Below, piece by piece: positions 56,963 through 64,000 of a stretch of DNA of 64,000 nt (position 1 is its first letter; each line of letters opens with the position of its first letter). Location of the stretch: positions 62,001 to 126,000 of the forward strand of contig NZ_PGLR01000008.1 of NCBI RefSeq assembly GCF_002803095.1, given 5' to 3'. The notes beneath the pieces are model-generated. The model did no database searches, was not told the DNA's origin, and was given only the letters and a program-made list of their open reading frames with translations. Position numbers and translations under genes: made by a program. The stretch is from Pseudomonas sp. ZH-FAD (GTDB taxonomy: Bacteria; Pseudomonadota; Gammaproteobacteria; Pseudomonadales; Pseudomonadaceae).

Positions 56963-58241
56963 TTTCGACTTGCCTATCGGCGCGGCCACCCAGGTACCAG
57001 CCGAGCACGCCCCATAGCGCGGCGCACAGCGCACCGACCATGGCCACCAGCCAGGCCCCGTGGCCGAGCATGTCCAACCCCGCCTTGGCCCAGCCACTGA
57101 GGGCATCGCCGCCGCGATAGACCACGGTGTCGATGAAGTTCTTCACCTTGTACTTGCTCTCGGCATCCAGCGGGGCGAAGAGCATTTCCCGCCCCGGCCG
57201 TACGAAGGCGTATTCACCGATGCGCCGCACGATCATCAGCCCCGCCAGCATGGCGAAGGTCGGCGCCAGTGCCAGGCCGATAAAGCCGAGGCAGACCAGC
57301 GCCGGCACCAGCGACAGCAGCACGCGCACGCCGAGCTTCTGCGCCACCCTGCCAGTGATGAATACCTGAGTTGCCAGGGCACCGGCCTGCACGACGAAAT
57401 CGATCACGCCGAACACCCGCACCTGCGCGGCGCGATCCGGGAACAGTTCGGCTACCAGGCGCGCCTGCTCGAAGTAGAGAAAGGTACTGACCGAGGTCAG
57501 CAGCAGGATGAACGCGCCTATACCCAGCAGGTAACGCGAACCGAGCATACGCGTCAGCCCGCTGAACGGATTGCCCGGCACCGGCCTGCGCGGGCTCTCG
57601 CTTGGCGCCGCTCCCGGCCGCCCGGCGCCCTGGCGTTCACGCCAGGTCATCAGGTAGCGCTTGAGCGCCATGGCCGCGCCGAGCAGCACAGCGGCCATCA
57701 GCATCAGCCCGGACTCGCCGATGACGCCGATCAACAGAGCGCTCAGCAGTGGCCCGCACAGCCCGCCGACGCTGGCACCGGCGGCGATGAAGGCGAACAG
57801 CCGGCGCGCCTGGGCGCCGTCGAATACATCGGCCATCAGGCTCCAGGCCACCGAGACGACGAACAGGTTGTAGACCGAGATCCATACGTAGAACACCCGC
57901 GCCAGCCACACGCTGTCGTGATCGACACGAAACAGCAGGACGAAGACCAGCAGGTTGAGGCAGAAAAAGCCGTATACCCAGTCGATGAAGTGAATACGCG
58001 GGACTTTCGAATTGAGCCAGGCGAACAGCGGGACTGCCAGCAGCATGACGACGAAGGTGGCGGTGAACAGCCACTGCAGGTTGTTCACCCCGCCGGTGAT
58101 ACCCATCGCCTCGCGAATGGGCCGCAGCATGAAGTAGCCGGCGAACAGGCAGAAGAACAGGGCGAAGCCGGCCAGAACGGCCGCCAACTCTTCTCCTTCG
58201 GCATTGATCGCCCGCGCCAGGCGCCGGGTGAGCGCCTGCAT
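56958..58241 (-). CDS. MFS-type / nucleotide-exchange-like 12-span transporter
   Basis: A 427-residue inner-membrane protein with about 12 hydrophobic spans. The first block (ALFFCLFAGYFMLRPIREAMG) and PGREMLFAPLDAESKYKVKN resemble the ATP/ADP-translocase-like (Npt) family, annotated in many Pseudomonas as MFS transporter. The substrate is not evident. It begins one base after the aldo/keto reductase stop, so the two are one transcription unit. Its stop lies inside a repeat. Confidence 0.78.
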   Translation of the reverse strand: MQALTRRLARAINAEGEELAAVLAGFALFFCLFAGYFMLRPIREAMGITGGVNNLQWLFTATFVVMLLAVPLFAWLNSKVPRIHFIDWVYGFFCLNLLVFVLLFRVDHDSVWLARVFYVWISVYNLFVVSVAWSLMADVFDGAQARRLFAFIAAGASVGGLCGPLLSALLIGVIGESGLMLMAAVLLGAAMALKRYLMTWRERQGAGRPGAAPSESPRRPVPGNPFSGLTRMLGSRYLLGIGAFILLLTSVSTFLYFEQARLVAELFPDRAAQVRVFGVIDFVVQAGALATQVFITGRVAQKLGVRVLLSLVPALVCLGFIGLALAPTFAMLAGLMIVRRIGEYAFVRPGREMLFAPLDAESKYKVKNFIDTVVYRGGDALSGWAKAGLDMLGHGAWLVAMVGALCAALWGVLGWYLGGRADRQVER

Positions 58242-58242
58242 A

Positions 58243-59163
58243 TCAGGCGAACAACTCGATGATGCGCTGGCGCTGTGCCGCGTCAGGCAGGCGGCCCTGC
58301 CCGGCGAGGATGTTGTCGGCCATGTAACGCGGATTGGAAGTGGCCGGAATCACCGCCGTTACCGCCGGATTGGCGAGGATGAACTTGAGCATCAGTTGCG
58401 CCCAGGAGGTGACGTCCAGCTCCACCGCAGCCCAGTCGGGAAGGCTTTTGCCCTTGACTCGGTCGAACAGCGCCGAGCGCTGGAAGGGCCGGTTGATCAG
58501 CACCGCGATGCCCTTGTCGGCGCAATAAGGCAACAACTCACGCTCGGCGTTGCGCTCACCGATGGAGTAGTTGAACTGGACGAAATCCACCGGCTCCTGG
58601 CGCAGCACCTCGAGCAGGCGCTCATGGGCGGAATCCAGGTAGTGAGTCACGCCAATGTAGCGTACCCGGCCCTGCTCTTTCAGCTCGCGCAGCAGCGCAA
58701 GTTGAGTGGCGGTGTCCTGCAGGTTGTGCACCTGCATCAGGTCGATGGTGTCGGTCTTGAGCGCGGCGAAGCTGGCCTCGACCTGCCGCTCGCCTGCTGC
58801 GCGCCCGGAGGAGGACACCTTGCTGGCCAGAAACAGTTTCTTGCGCATGTCGTCTTCTGCGGCCAATGCACCACACACGGCCTCTGCTCGTCCGTAGCTG
58901 GGCGCGGTATCCACCAGACTGGCGCCACCATTGACCAGCGCCTGCAGCACCTCACGCAAGGGTTGTAATGCCTCGTCGGTCATCGCCACATCGTGAGTAC
59001 GCGAGGTCCCCAGGCCGATCACCGGCAGCAGTTCACCAGTGCTGGGAATCGCCCGACTCAGCAAAGTGCCGGAAGCGAAGACGGATGACGGCAACCAGGG
59101 CATCAGGGCGGCTAACGCCGCCAGGCTGGCGCTGCCGTGCAGGAATCGACGACGACTGGGCAT
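58243..59163 (-). CDS. Tat-exported aldo/keto reductase
   Basis: A 306-residue aldo/keto reductase with an N-terminal twin-arginine signal (SRRRFLHGSASLAALAALMPWL). The catalytic tetrad of the family is visible as Asp and Tyr in VDTAPSYGRAE, Lys in LASKVSS and His in MQVHNL. Export to the periplasm is unusual for an NAD(P)H-using fold; such proteins would need to carry a bound cofactor through Tat. GAGGAG precedes the ATG at 7 bases. The transporter gene follows with a one-base gap. Confidence 0.9.
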   Translation of the reverse strand: MPSRRRFLHGSASLAALAALMPWLPSSVFASGTLLSRAIPSTGELLPVIGLGTSRTHDVAMTDEALQPLREVLQALVNGGASLVDTAPSYGRAEAVCGALAAEDDMRKKLFLASKVSSSGRAAGERQVEASFAALKTDTIDLMQVHNLQDTATQLALLRELKEQGRVRYIGVTHYLDSAHERLLEVLRQEPVDFVQFNYSIGERNAERELLPYCADKGIAVLINRPFQRSALFDRVKGKSLPDWAAVELDVTSWAQLMLKFILANPAVTAVIPATSNPRYMADNILAGQGRLPDAAQRQRIIELFA

Positions 59164-59346
59164 GGCGTGGCTCCTCTAATCAGTGACCGGTTGGTTATAG
59201 GCACTGACCACGCTCAGACCAAGACGTTACATCCGTTGCCGATCAGGTATCGGGAAAAGAAAGCATGCCGGTGAAATGCCTGCAGCCCGGCTATGACGGG
59301 GGAAAGAGGGGAAATACGGCAGGCTACGGACGCAATATCCGGTAAC

Positions 59347-59386
59347 CAAAAACGCCGCTGCGCCAGGCGGGATAACGGCGCAGCGG
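59347..59386 (-). terminator. Rho-independent terminator after the 55-residue gene
   Basis: On the minus strand the 10-bp stem CCGCTGCGCC / GGCGCAGCGG is followed by GCGTTTTTGG. It starts 15 bases after the stop of the small gene, which supports that gene being transcribed on its own. Confidence 0.85.
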
Positions 59387-59400
59387 TCGGGAAAGAGTTA

Positions 59401-59568
59401 TCAGGCCGCGCGCGTGGCGGACTCGCTGATCAGCATGCCGTGTGACACCAGATAGCAGCGCCTGCCGTTACGTAGCGTCATCGGGCTGCGACTGGCGATC
59501 ACCCAGCCTTTGCTCAATAACTGCTCGATGTGCGCCCGCAGTGCGGGTAGATGGCGCTGTTCCTTCAT
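59401..59568 (-). CDS. Small uncharacterised protein (55 residues)
   Basis: A short gene with strong signals: GAGGAG 6 bases before the ATG at 59568 and a clear terminator just after the stop. The product begins MKEQRHLPALRAHIEQLLSK, has an amphipathic helix, then VIASRSPMTLRNGRRCYLVSHG, which could form a small beta-hairpin. It has one cysteine and net positive charge. I do not recognise a family. The frame extends 21 codons upstream but the inner start has the better ribosome-binding site. Confidence 0.72.
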   Translation of the reverse strand: MKEQRHLPALRAHIEQLLSKGWVIASRSPMTLRNGRRCYLVSHGMLISESATRAA

Positions 59569-59713
59569 GGCCGACTCCTCATGTGATAGGTGACGCTGCA
59601 CCCACTGGCTCATCCGTGACTCAGATCGCAAAATGGTAGTGGCGCAATGCCAGGAAATAAAGCGGCGCGATTGTGCAATTTCTTGTAGGACATTCGCTAT
59701 AGCTCACGCCGGA

Positions 59714-61201
59714 TCAGGGCTGCGCCAATACGCCTTGCTGCTCGCCCTGAGGGGCTGAAAACACCAGATAGTCGTCTTCGAGTTTGCCGTAACGCAGCAG
59801 CGCCAGATCGAGCAGATAGTTCTGATGCAGCTTCCAAGGCACCCGGTCACCTTGCGCCGGTAGCAGGTGCGAAGCCCGCTCGATATAGCCTGACTGCAGA
59901 TCGAGAAACGGCTCCGGCCGCACTCGACCGCCAGTGTCGCGCGGAGTCACCTGACGCCGGCCGATGGCGTCCATGTGGCGGATCAGGCGGCAGAAGTACT
60001 CGCTGGAGAGATCGGCCTTGAGCGTCCAACTGGCATTGGTGTAGCCCATCACCACCGCCAGGTTGGGCAGGTCACGCAACATGATGCCGCGGTAACCCAT
60101 GCTCGTCGGTGCCTCGAAGGGCGCGCCATCGACGCTCACGTCGATACCGCCGAACAACTGCAGTTGCAGACCGGTGGCGCTGACAATCACGTCGGCAGCC
60201 AGCTCCTCGCCGCTTTTCAGGCGGATGCCCTGGGCGGTGAAACGTTCGATCTCGGCCGTCACCACCTGTGCCTTGCCCTGGCGCAGCACGCGAAACAGAT
60301 CGCCGTCGGGCACCGCACAGACGCGCTGATCCCAGGGTTTGTAGCGGGGGCTGAAATGGCGCAGATCGACCCGCTCGCCCAGTTGGCGGCGCACCAGCCC
60401 CAGCAGCACGCGCCGCACCAGATTGGGAAAACGCTTGGCCAGCTTGTAGAAGACCAGTTGCAGGGTCACGTTGCGCCCGCGCGCCAGGCGGTACACCCAC
60501 GTCTCCGGCAACACTCGCCGCAGCGCGTCGGACAGCGCATCGCGCTGTGGCAGGTTGATCACGTAGCTGGGCGAACGCTGCAGCATGGTGACCTGCGCCG
60601 CGCGCTCGGCCAGTGCCGGTACCAGGGTCACCGCCGTGGCTCCGCTGCCGATCACCAGGATGCGCTTGTCGCTGTAGTCGAAACCCTCGGGCCACAACTG
60701 CGGATGAATGAAGGTGCCACGGTAATCCTCACGCCCAACGAATTCGGGGGTGTAGCCGGCCTCGTAGCGGTAGTAACCGGTGCACATCATCAGAAACTGG
60801 CAGCTCAGGCGCAGCGGCTCGGCCTCGTCGTCGCGCTGCACCAGCAATTGCCAGGTGGCGCTGACACTGCACCAATCCGCCTTGAGCACCTTGTGCCGAT
60901 AACGAATCAGCCCATCGACGCCATACTCACGTGCTGTTTCCTCGATGTAGCGGCGGATCGACGGACCGTCGGCAATGGCCTGCGCATCGTTCCAGGGTTT
61001 GAAGTTGTAGCCGAGGGTGTACATGTCCGAGTCGGAGCGGATACCCGGGTAACGAAACAGGTCCCAGGTGCCACCCATGGCCTCGCGCCCCTCGAGAATG
61101 GCGAAACGTTTGCCGCGGCAAAGGCGCTTGAGATGGCAGGCGGCGCCGACACCAGACAGGCCGGCACCGATGATCAGGACATCCAGATGTTCCACGGACA
61201 T
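59714..61201 (-). CDS. FAD-dependent monooxygenase (Baeyer-Villiger type)
   Basis: A 495-residue flavin monooxygenase. The first FAD motif is IIGAGLSGVGAACHL near residue 11, followed by GGTWDLFRYPGIRSDSD. The fingerprint F-x-G-x3-H-x3-W-P of Baeyer-Villiger enzymes fits YRGTFIHPQLWPEG, and a NADPH motif VIGSGATAVTLVP follows. It may oxidise ketones or other lipophilic compounds; the substrate is unknown. It is divergent from the lipid-transport operon, and its ribosome-binding site is weak. Confidence 0.92.
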   Translation of the reverse strand: MSVEHLDVLIIGAGLSGVGAACHLKRLCRGKRFAILEGREAMGGTWDLFRYPGIRSDSDMYTLGYNFKPWNDAQAIADGPSIRRYIEETAREYGVDGLIRYRHKVLKADWCSVSATWQLLVQRDDEAEPLRLSCQFLMMCTGYYRYEAGYTPEFVGREDYRGTFIHPQLWPEGFDYSDKRILVIGSGATAVTLVPALAERAAQVTMLQRSPSYVINLPQRDALSDALRRVLPETWVYRLARGRNVTLQLVFYKLAKRFPNLVRRVLLGLVRRQLGERVDLRHFSPRYKPWDQRVCAVPDGDLFRVLRQGKAQVVTAEIERFTAQGIRLKSGEELAADVIVSATGLQLQLFGGIDVSVDGAPFEAPTSMGYRGIMLRDLPNLAVVMGYTNASWTLKADLSSEYFCRLIRHMDAIGRRQVTPRDTGGRVRPEPFLDLQSGYIERASHLLPAQGDRVPWKLHQNYLLDLALLRYGKLEDDYLVFSAPQGEQQGVLAQP

Positions 61202-61358
61202 GGCGCACGCTCACGAAACTCGGGCAATGAGCATCACCTTAGCCCATGCGCTCGTCATCCGAACGTTGGGGTGACCGAGCGGCTCATGCGCCGTGCCGCC
61301 GACACAGTCTGAACTGCGCGACTGGCCTGGCAGACCCTGGCAGCGCTAAGCTGTCGCC

Positions 61359-62498
61359 ATGACCACGCCATACCTGACCCCGCTCCAGACCAGCAGCACG
61401 GACGCCGCCAGCGGCCTGCGCATCGGTGGCGACTGGACGCTGGCCCATTACAGCCGACTCGAACCTCAGGTCCTAGCCCTGCGCGAACGCCTGCACGGCC
61501 GGGAAAACATCGACCTCGACGAACTGGCCGCACTGGATACCGCCGGCGCTGCGCTGCTGGTGGAACTGCTGGGCTGCGAACGCCTGCGCCAACTGGCGCA
61601 ACAGGACACCCTGAGCGCCGAGCGCCGCGCCTTGCTGCTGGCAGTGGCAGACGCCATGGCGGGCACTCAACAGGTACAGGAACACGCCACACCTTCGGCA
61701 CTGCGCGAAGTGCTCGGACATATCGGCGAGGCGGTGGAAACCACCTGGTGCCATGGCCGGGAACTGCTCGGCTTCATGGGCCTGACCCTGAGTGGCATGC
61801 TGACGATCCTGCTGCGCCCGGCGCGCTGGCGCCTGACCTCGCTGGCGGCTCATCTGGAACAGTGCGGTCTCAATGCCGTGCCCATCGTCGCCCTGCTGAC
61901 CTTTCTGGTGGGTGCCGTGGTGGCGTTTCTCGGCGCCACCATCCTCGCCGACTTCGGTGCCACCATCTACACGGTGAACCTGGTGGCGTTCTCCTTCCTG
62001 CGCGAGTTCGGCGTGCTGCTCACCGCGATTCTCATGGCCGGGCGCACCGCCAGCGCCTTCACCGCGCAGATAGGCTCGATGAAAGCCAACGAGGAGATCG
62101 ACGCCATCCGCACCCTGGGCCTGAGCCCCGTCGAGCTGCTGGTGCTGCCGCGGGTGTTCGCCATGCTCATCGCCCTGCCGATCCTGACCTTCATCGCCAT
62201 GCTCAGCGGCATGTTCGGCGGCGCGCTGGTCTGTGCACTGAGCCTGGACATCTCGCCAACCATGTACCTGTCGATCCTGCAGGACAGCGACCTGCTGCAG
62301 CACTTCCTCGTTGGCCTGCTCAAGGCACCGATCTTCGCTTTCCTGATCGCCCTGATCGGCTGTCTGGAAGGCTTCAAGGTCAGCGGCAGTGCACAATCGG
62401 TGGGCGAGCACACCACCTCGGCGGTGGTGCAGTCGATCTTCGTGGTGATCCTGCTCGACGCCCTGGCGGCGCTGTTCCTGATGGAGATGGGCTGGTGA
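61359..62498 (+). CDS. STAS-domain MlaE-like ABC permease
   Basis: A 379-residue protein fusing an N-terminal STAS domain (about 15-105, with the LDTAGAALL core motif) to a MlaE-type permease (from about 120, containing LLTFLVGAVVAFLGA, FLREFGVLLTAILMAGRT and SMKANEEIDAIRTLG). In the Mla system the STAS partner is a separate protein (MlaB); here it is built in. It is the first gene of a lipid-trafficking operon whose next genes overlap or abut it. It probably moves phospholipids between inner and outer membranes. Confidence 0.92.
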   Translation: MTTPYLTPLQTSSTDAASGLRIGGDWTLAHYSRLEPQVLALRERLHGRENIDLDELAALDTAGAALLVELLGCERLRQLAQQDTLSAERRALLLAVADAMAGTQQVQEHATPSALREVLGHIGEAVETTWCHGRELLGFMGLTLSGMLTILLRPARWRLTSLAAHLEQCGLNAVPIVALLTFLVGAVVAFLGATILADFGATIYTVNLVAFSFLREFGVLLTAILMAGRTASAFTAQIGSMKANEEIDAIRTLGLSPVELLVLPRVFAMLIALPILTFIAMLSGMFGGALVCALSLDISPTMYLSILQDSDLLQHFLVGLLKAPIFAFLIALIGCLEGFKVSGSAQSVGEHTTSAVVQSIFVVILLDALAALFLMEMGW

Positions 62499-63280
62499 GC
62501 CAGGAGACCATCATCGAGGTACGCGACCTGTGCAACCAGTTCGGCACACAGGTGGTGCATCAGCATCTGGACTTCGACCTCTATCGCGGTGAGATACTCG
62601 GCGTGGTCGGCGGCTCGGGGACCGGCAAGTCGGTACTGCTGCGCAGCATCGTCGGCCTGCGCCAGCCCAATGCTGGCACCGTACGGGTGTTCGGCGAAGA
62701 ACTGCTGAGCCTGTCGGCCGAGCGACGCTCGCAGCTGGAGCGGCGCTTCGGTGTGCTCTACCAGCGCGGCGCGCTGTTCTCCTCGCTGACGGTCAGCGAG
62801 AACATCGCCCTGCCGCTGATCGAGCACGCCGGTCTGTCGCGCGCGGCAGCCGAACGCCTGGCCAGGGTCAAGATCGCCCTGGCCGGCCTGCCACAGGATG
62901 CCGCCGACAAATACCCCAGTTCGCTGTCCGGCGGCATGGTCAAGCGCGCCGCCCTGGCCCGCGCCCTGGCACTGGACCCGGACATCCTGTTTCTCGACGA
63001 GCCCACCGCCGGCCTCGACCCGATTGGCGCGGCGGCCTTCGACCAGTTGATCCGCACCCTCAGCGACAGCCTGGGTCTGAGTGTATTTCTGGTCACTCAT
63101 GACCTGGACACGCTCTACAGCATCTGCGACCGGGTCGCGGTGCTGGCGCAGAAGAAGGTGCTGGTGGCCGACCGCCTGGACGTGGTGGCCGCCACCGACG
63201 ACGCCTGGATTCAGGAATATTTTCACGGCCCGCGCGGACGCGCGGCTGCACAGGCCGCCACCGCGGCAGGGAGTCAATGA
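62495..63280 (+). CDS. MlaF-like ABC transporter ATPase
   Basis: A 261-residue ATPase. Walker A is GGSGTGKS (39-46), the ABC signature is LSGGM (144-148), Walker B ILFLDEP (164-170) and the switch histidine is His202. It starts with GTG at 62495, overlapping the permease stop by 4 bases (GTGA). The sequence is close to MlaF, which powers lipid transfer through MlaE and MlaD. The longer open frame upstream is a shadow within the permease gene. Confidence 0.94.
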   Translation: MSQETIIEVRDLCNQFGTQVVHQHLDFDLYRGEILGVVGGSGTGKSVLLRSIVGLRQPNAGTVRVFGEELLSLSAERRSQLERRFGVLYQRGALFSSLTVSENIALPLIEHAGLSRAAAERLARVKIALAGLPQDAADKYPSSLSGGMVKRAALARALALDPDILFLDEPTAGLDPIGAAAFDQLIRTLSDSLGLSVFLVTHDLDTLYSICDRVAVLAQKKVLVADRLDVVAATDDAWIQEYFHGPRGRAAAQAATAAGSQ

Positions 63281-64000
63281 ATGGAACCCAGAGCCCATCA
63301 CGTGCTGATCGGCCTGTTCACCGTGCTCACGGTGGGCGCCGCGCTGCTGTTCGCCCTGTGGCTGAACAAGGCCGGTGCCGATCGCGCCTTCACCGATTAC
63401 GAGGTGATCTTCAACGAGGCGGTCAGCGGCTTGTCGCAGGGCAGCGCGGTGCAGTACAGCGGGATCAAGGTCGGTGACGTGATCAGCCTCGGCCTCGACC
63501 CGGACGATCCGCGCACGGTGCGCGCGCGCATCCGCATCGTCGGCCATACACCGATCAAGCAGGATACCCGCGCGCGCCTGTCGATCACCGGCATTACCGG
63601 CCTGGCGGTGATCCAGCTGTACAGCGGCAGCCCGGAAAGCCCGCCACTGGAGGGCAAGGATGGCCAGCCAGGCATCATCATCGCCGACCGTTCGCCACTG
63701 TCCCGGCTGATGGCCAATGGTGAGGACCTGGTGGTCAATATCACCCGCCTGCTCAACCGCGCCAACCGCCTGCTCTCACGCGAGAATGCCGAGCGTGTCT
63801 CGCGCACCCTGGAGAATCTGGAGCAGGCCACCGCCGGCCTGGCCGACCAACGCGGCGAGCTGAGTGAAGCCCTGCAACAGGCGGGCGCCGCCACCCGCGA
63901 AGCGGCCGAACTGATGCGCACCGCCAACCGTCTGCTCGACGGCCAGGGCAGTCAGGCGCTGGACAATGCCGAGCGTCTGATGGCCTCGCTGGAACGCAGC
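63281..64000 (+). CDS. MCE-domain (MlaD-like) lipid-binding protein, partial
   Basis: The gene is open to the right edge, giving 240 residues. One membrane anchor (about 7-27, HVLIGLFTVLTVGAALLFAL) is followed by an MCE domain (DYEVIFNEAVSGLSQGSAVQ, SGIKVGDV, ARLSITGITGLAVIQL) and then long alpha-helical heptads with many Ala, Leu, Arg and Glu, suggesting a tube-forming or coiled-coil tail. GGGAG lies 7 bases before the ATG. It directly follows the ATPase stop. An auxiliary lipoprotein may follow outside the window, by analogy with related loci. Confidence 0.93.
   Translation, partial: MEPRAHHVLIGLFTVLTVGAALLFALWLNKAGADRAFTDYEVIFNEAVSGLSQGSAVQYSGIKVGDVISLGLDPDDPRTVRARIRIVGHTPIKQDTRARLSITGITGLAVIQLYSGSPESPPLEGKDGQPGIIIADRSPLSRLMANGEDLVVNITRLLNRANRLLSRENAERVSRTLENLEQATAGLADQRGELSEALQQAGAATREAAELMRTANRLLDGQGSQALDNAERLMASLERS

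Overview
The window looks like chromosome of a high-GC gammaproteobacterium of the genus Pseudomonas, closest in gene content to the P. aeruginosa / P. mendocina (Ectopseudomonas) lineage. This rests on the complete Pil-Chp twitching-motility chemosensory cluster with a giant ChpA, the pyrR-pyrB-pyrC' arrangement, a FabY-type ketoacyl synthase, a SAH riboswitch before ahcY, and several families of short Pseudomonas intergenic palindromes. Almost everything is core metabolism or surface biology. I see no prophage, insertion sequence, CRISPR array, tRNA or rRNA.

Layout. 0-7.3 kb: reductive pyrimidine/hydantoin catabolism (start of a Zn-dependent amidohydrolase, NCS1 transporter, dihydropyrimidinase, two-subunit dihydropyrimidine dehydrogenase, RutR-like repressor) around an AT-rich divergent control region with two strong inverted repeats. 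7.4-14.3 kb: methyl cycle (SAH riboswitch-ahcY, metF), a LOG-family nucleosidase, a periplasmic solute-binding protein and an RhlE helicase with a long basic tail. 14.3-19.8 kb: YceI and cytochrome b561, bioA, rsmE and a sodium/alanine symporter. 19.8-33.1 kb: chpC-chpB-chpA-pilK-pilJ-pilI-pilH-pilG on the minus strand. 33.3-39.2 kb: gshB, tonB3, algH(yqgE), ruvX, pyrR, pyrB and a catalytically dead pyrC'.

39.5-48.5 kb: fabY, then cysQ/nudE, a HAD hydrolase, a BON-LysM protein, a LysR regulator, fdhD and a molybdopterin oxidoreductase. As I remember PAO1, these genes lie far from pyrC' there, so the 348-base gap at 39.18-39.53 kb may be a rearrangement joint. 48.5-56.9 kb: a glycine-zipper protein, a DUF2157/DUF4824-like pair, and a thioesterase / iron-alcohol dehydrogenase / acyl-CoA dehydrogenase / 3-hydroxyacyl-CoA dehydrogenase group with a divergent LysR. 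56.9-64 kb: a transporter plus Tat-exported aldo/keto reductase, a 55-residue orphan protein, a Baeyer-Villiger-type monooxygenase, and an Mla-like lipid transport operon (STAS-permease, ATPase, MCE protein) running off the right edge.

How the genes work together. The left block imports and degrades uracil, thymine or hydantoins, while the pyr genes at 36-39 kb make pyrimidines. AhcY and MetF clear S-adenosylhomocysteine and regenerate methyl donors, with AhcY under direct SAH control. The Pil-Chp genes form one signalling chain (PilJ receptor, PilI/ChpC couplers, ChpA kinase, PilG/PilH responders, PilK/ChpB adaptation enzymes) acting on type IV pili; TonB3 nearby is also a twitching gene in P. 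aeruginosa. I found no convincing undescribed multi-gene system. The most distinctive signals are the paired palindromes at 2.0-2.2 kb, stop codons lying inside intergenic repeats, the in-frame hexanucleotide microsatellite in chpA, and the small uncharacterised proteins at 48.6 and 59.4 kb.
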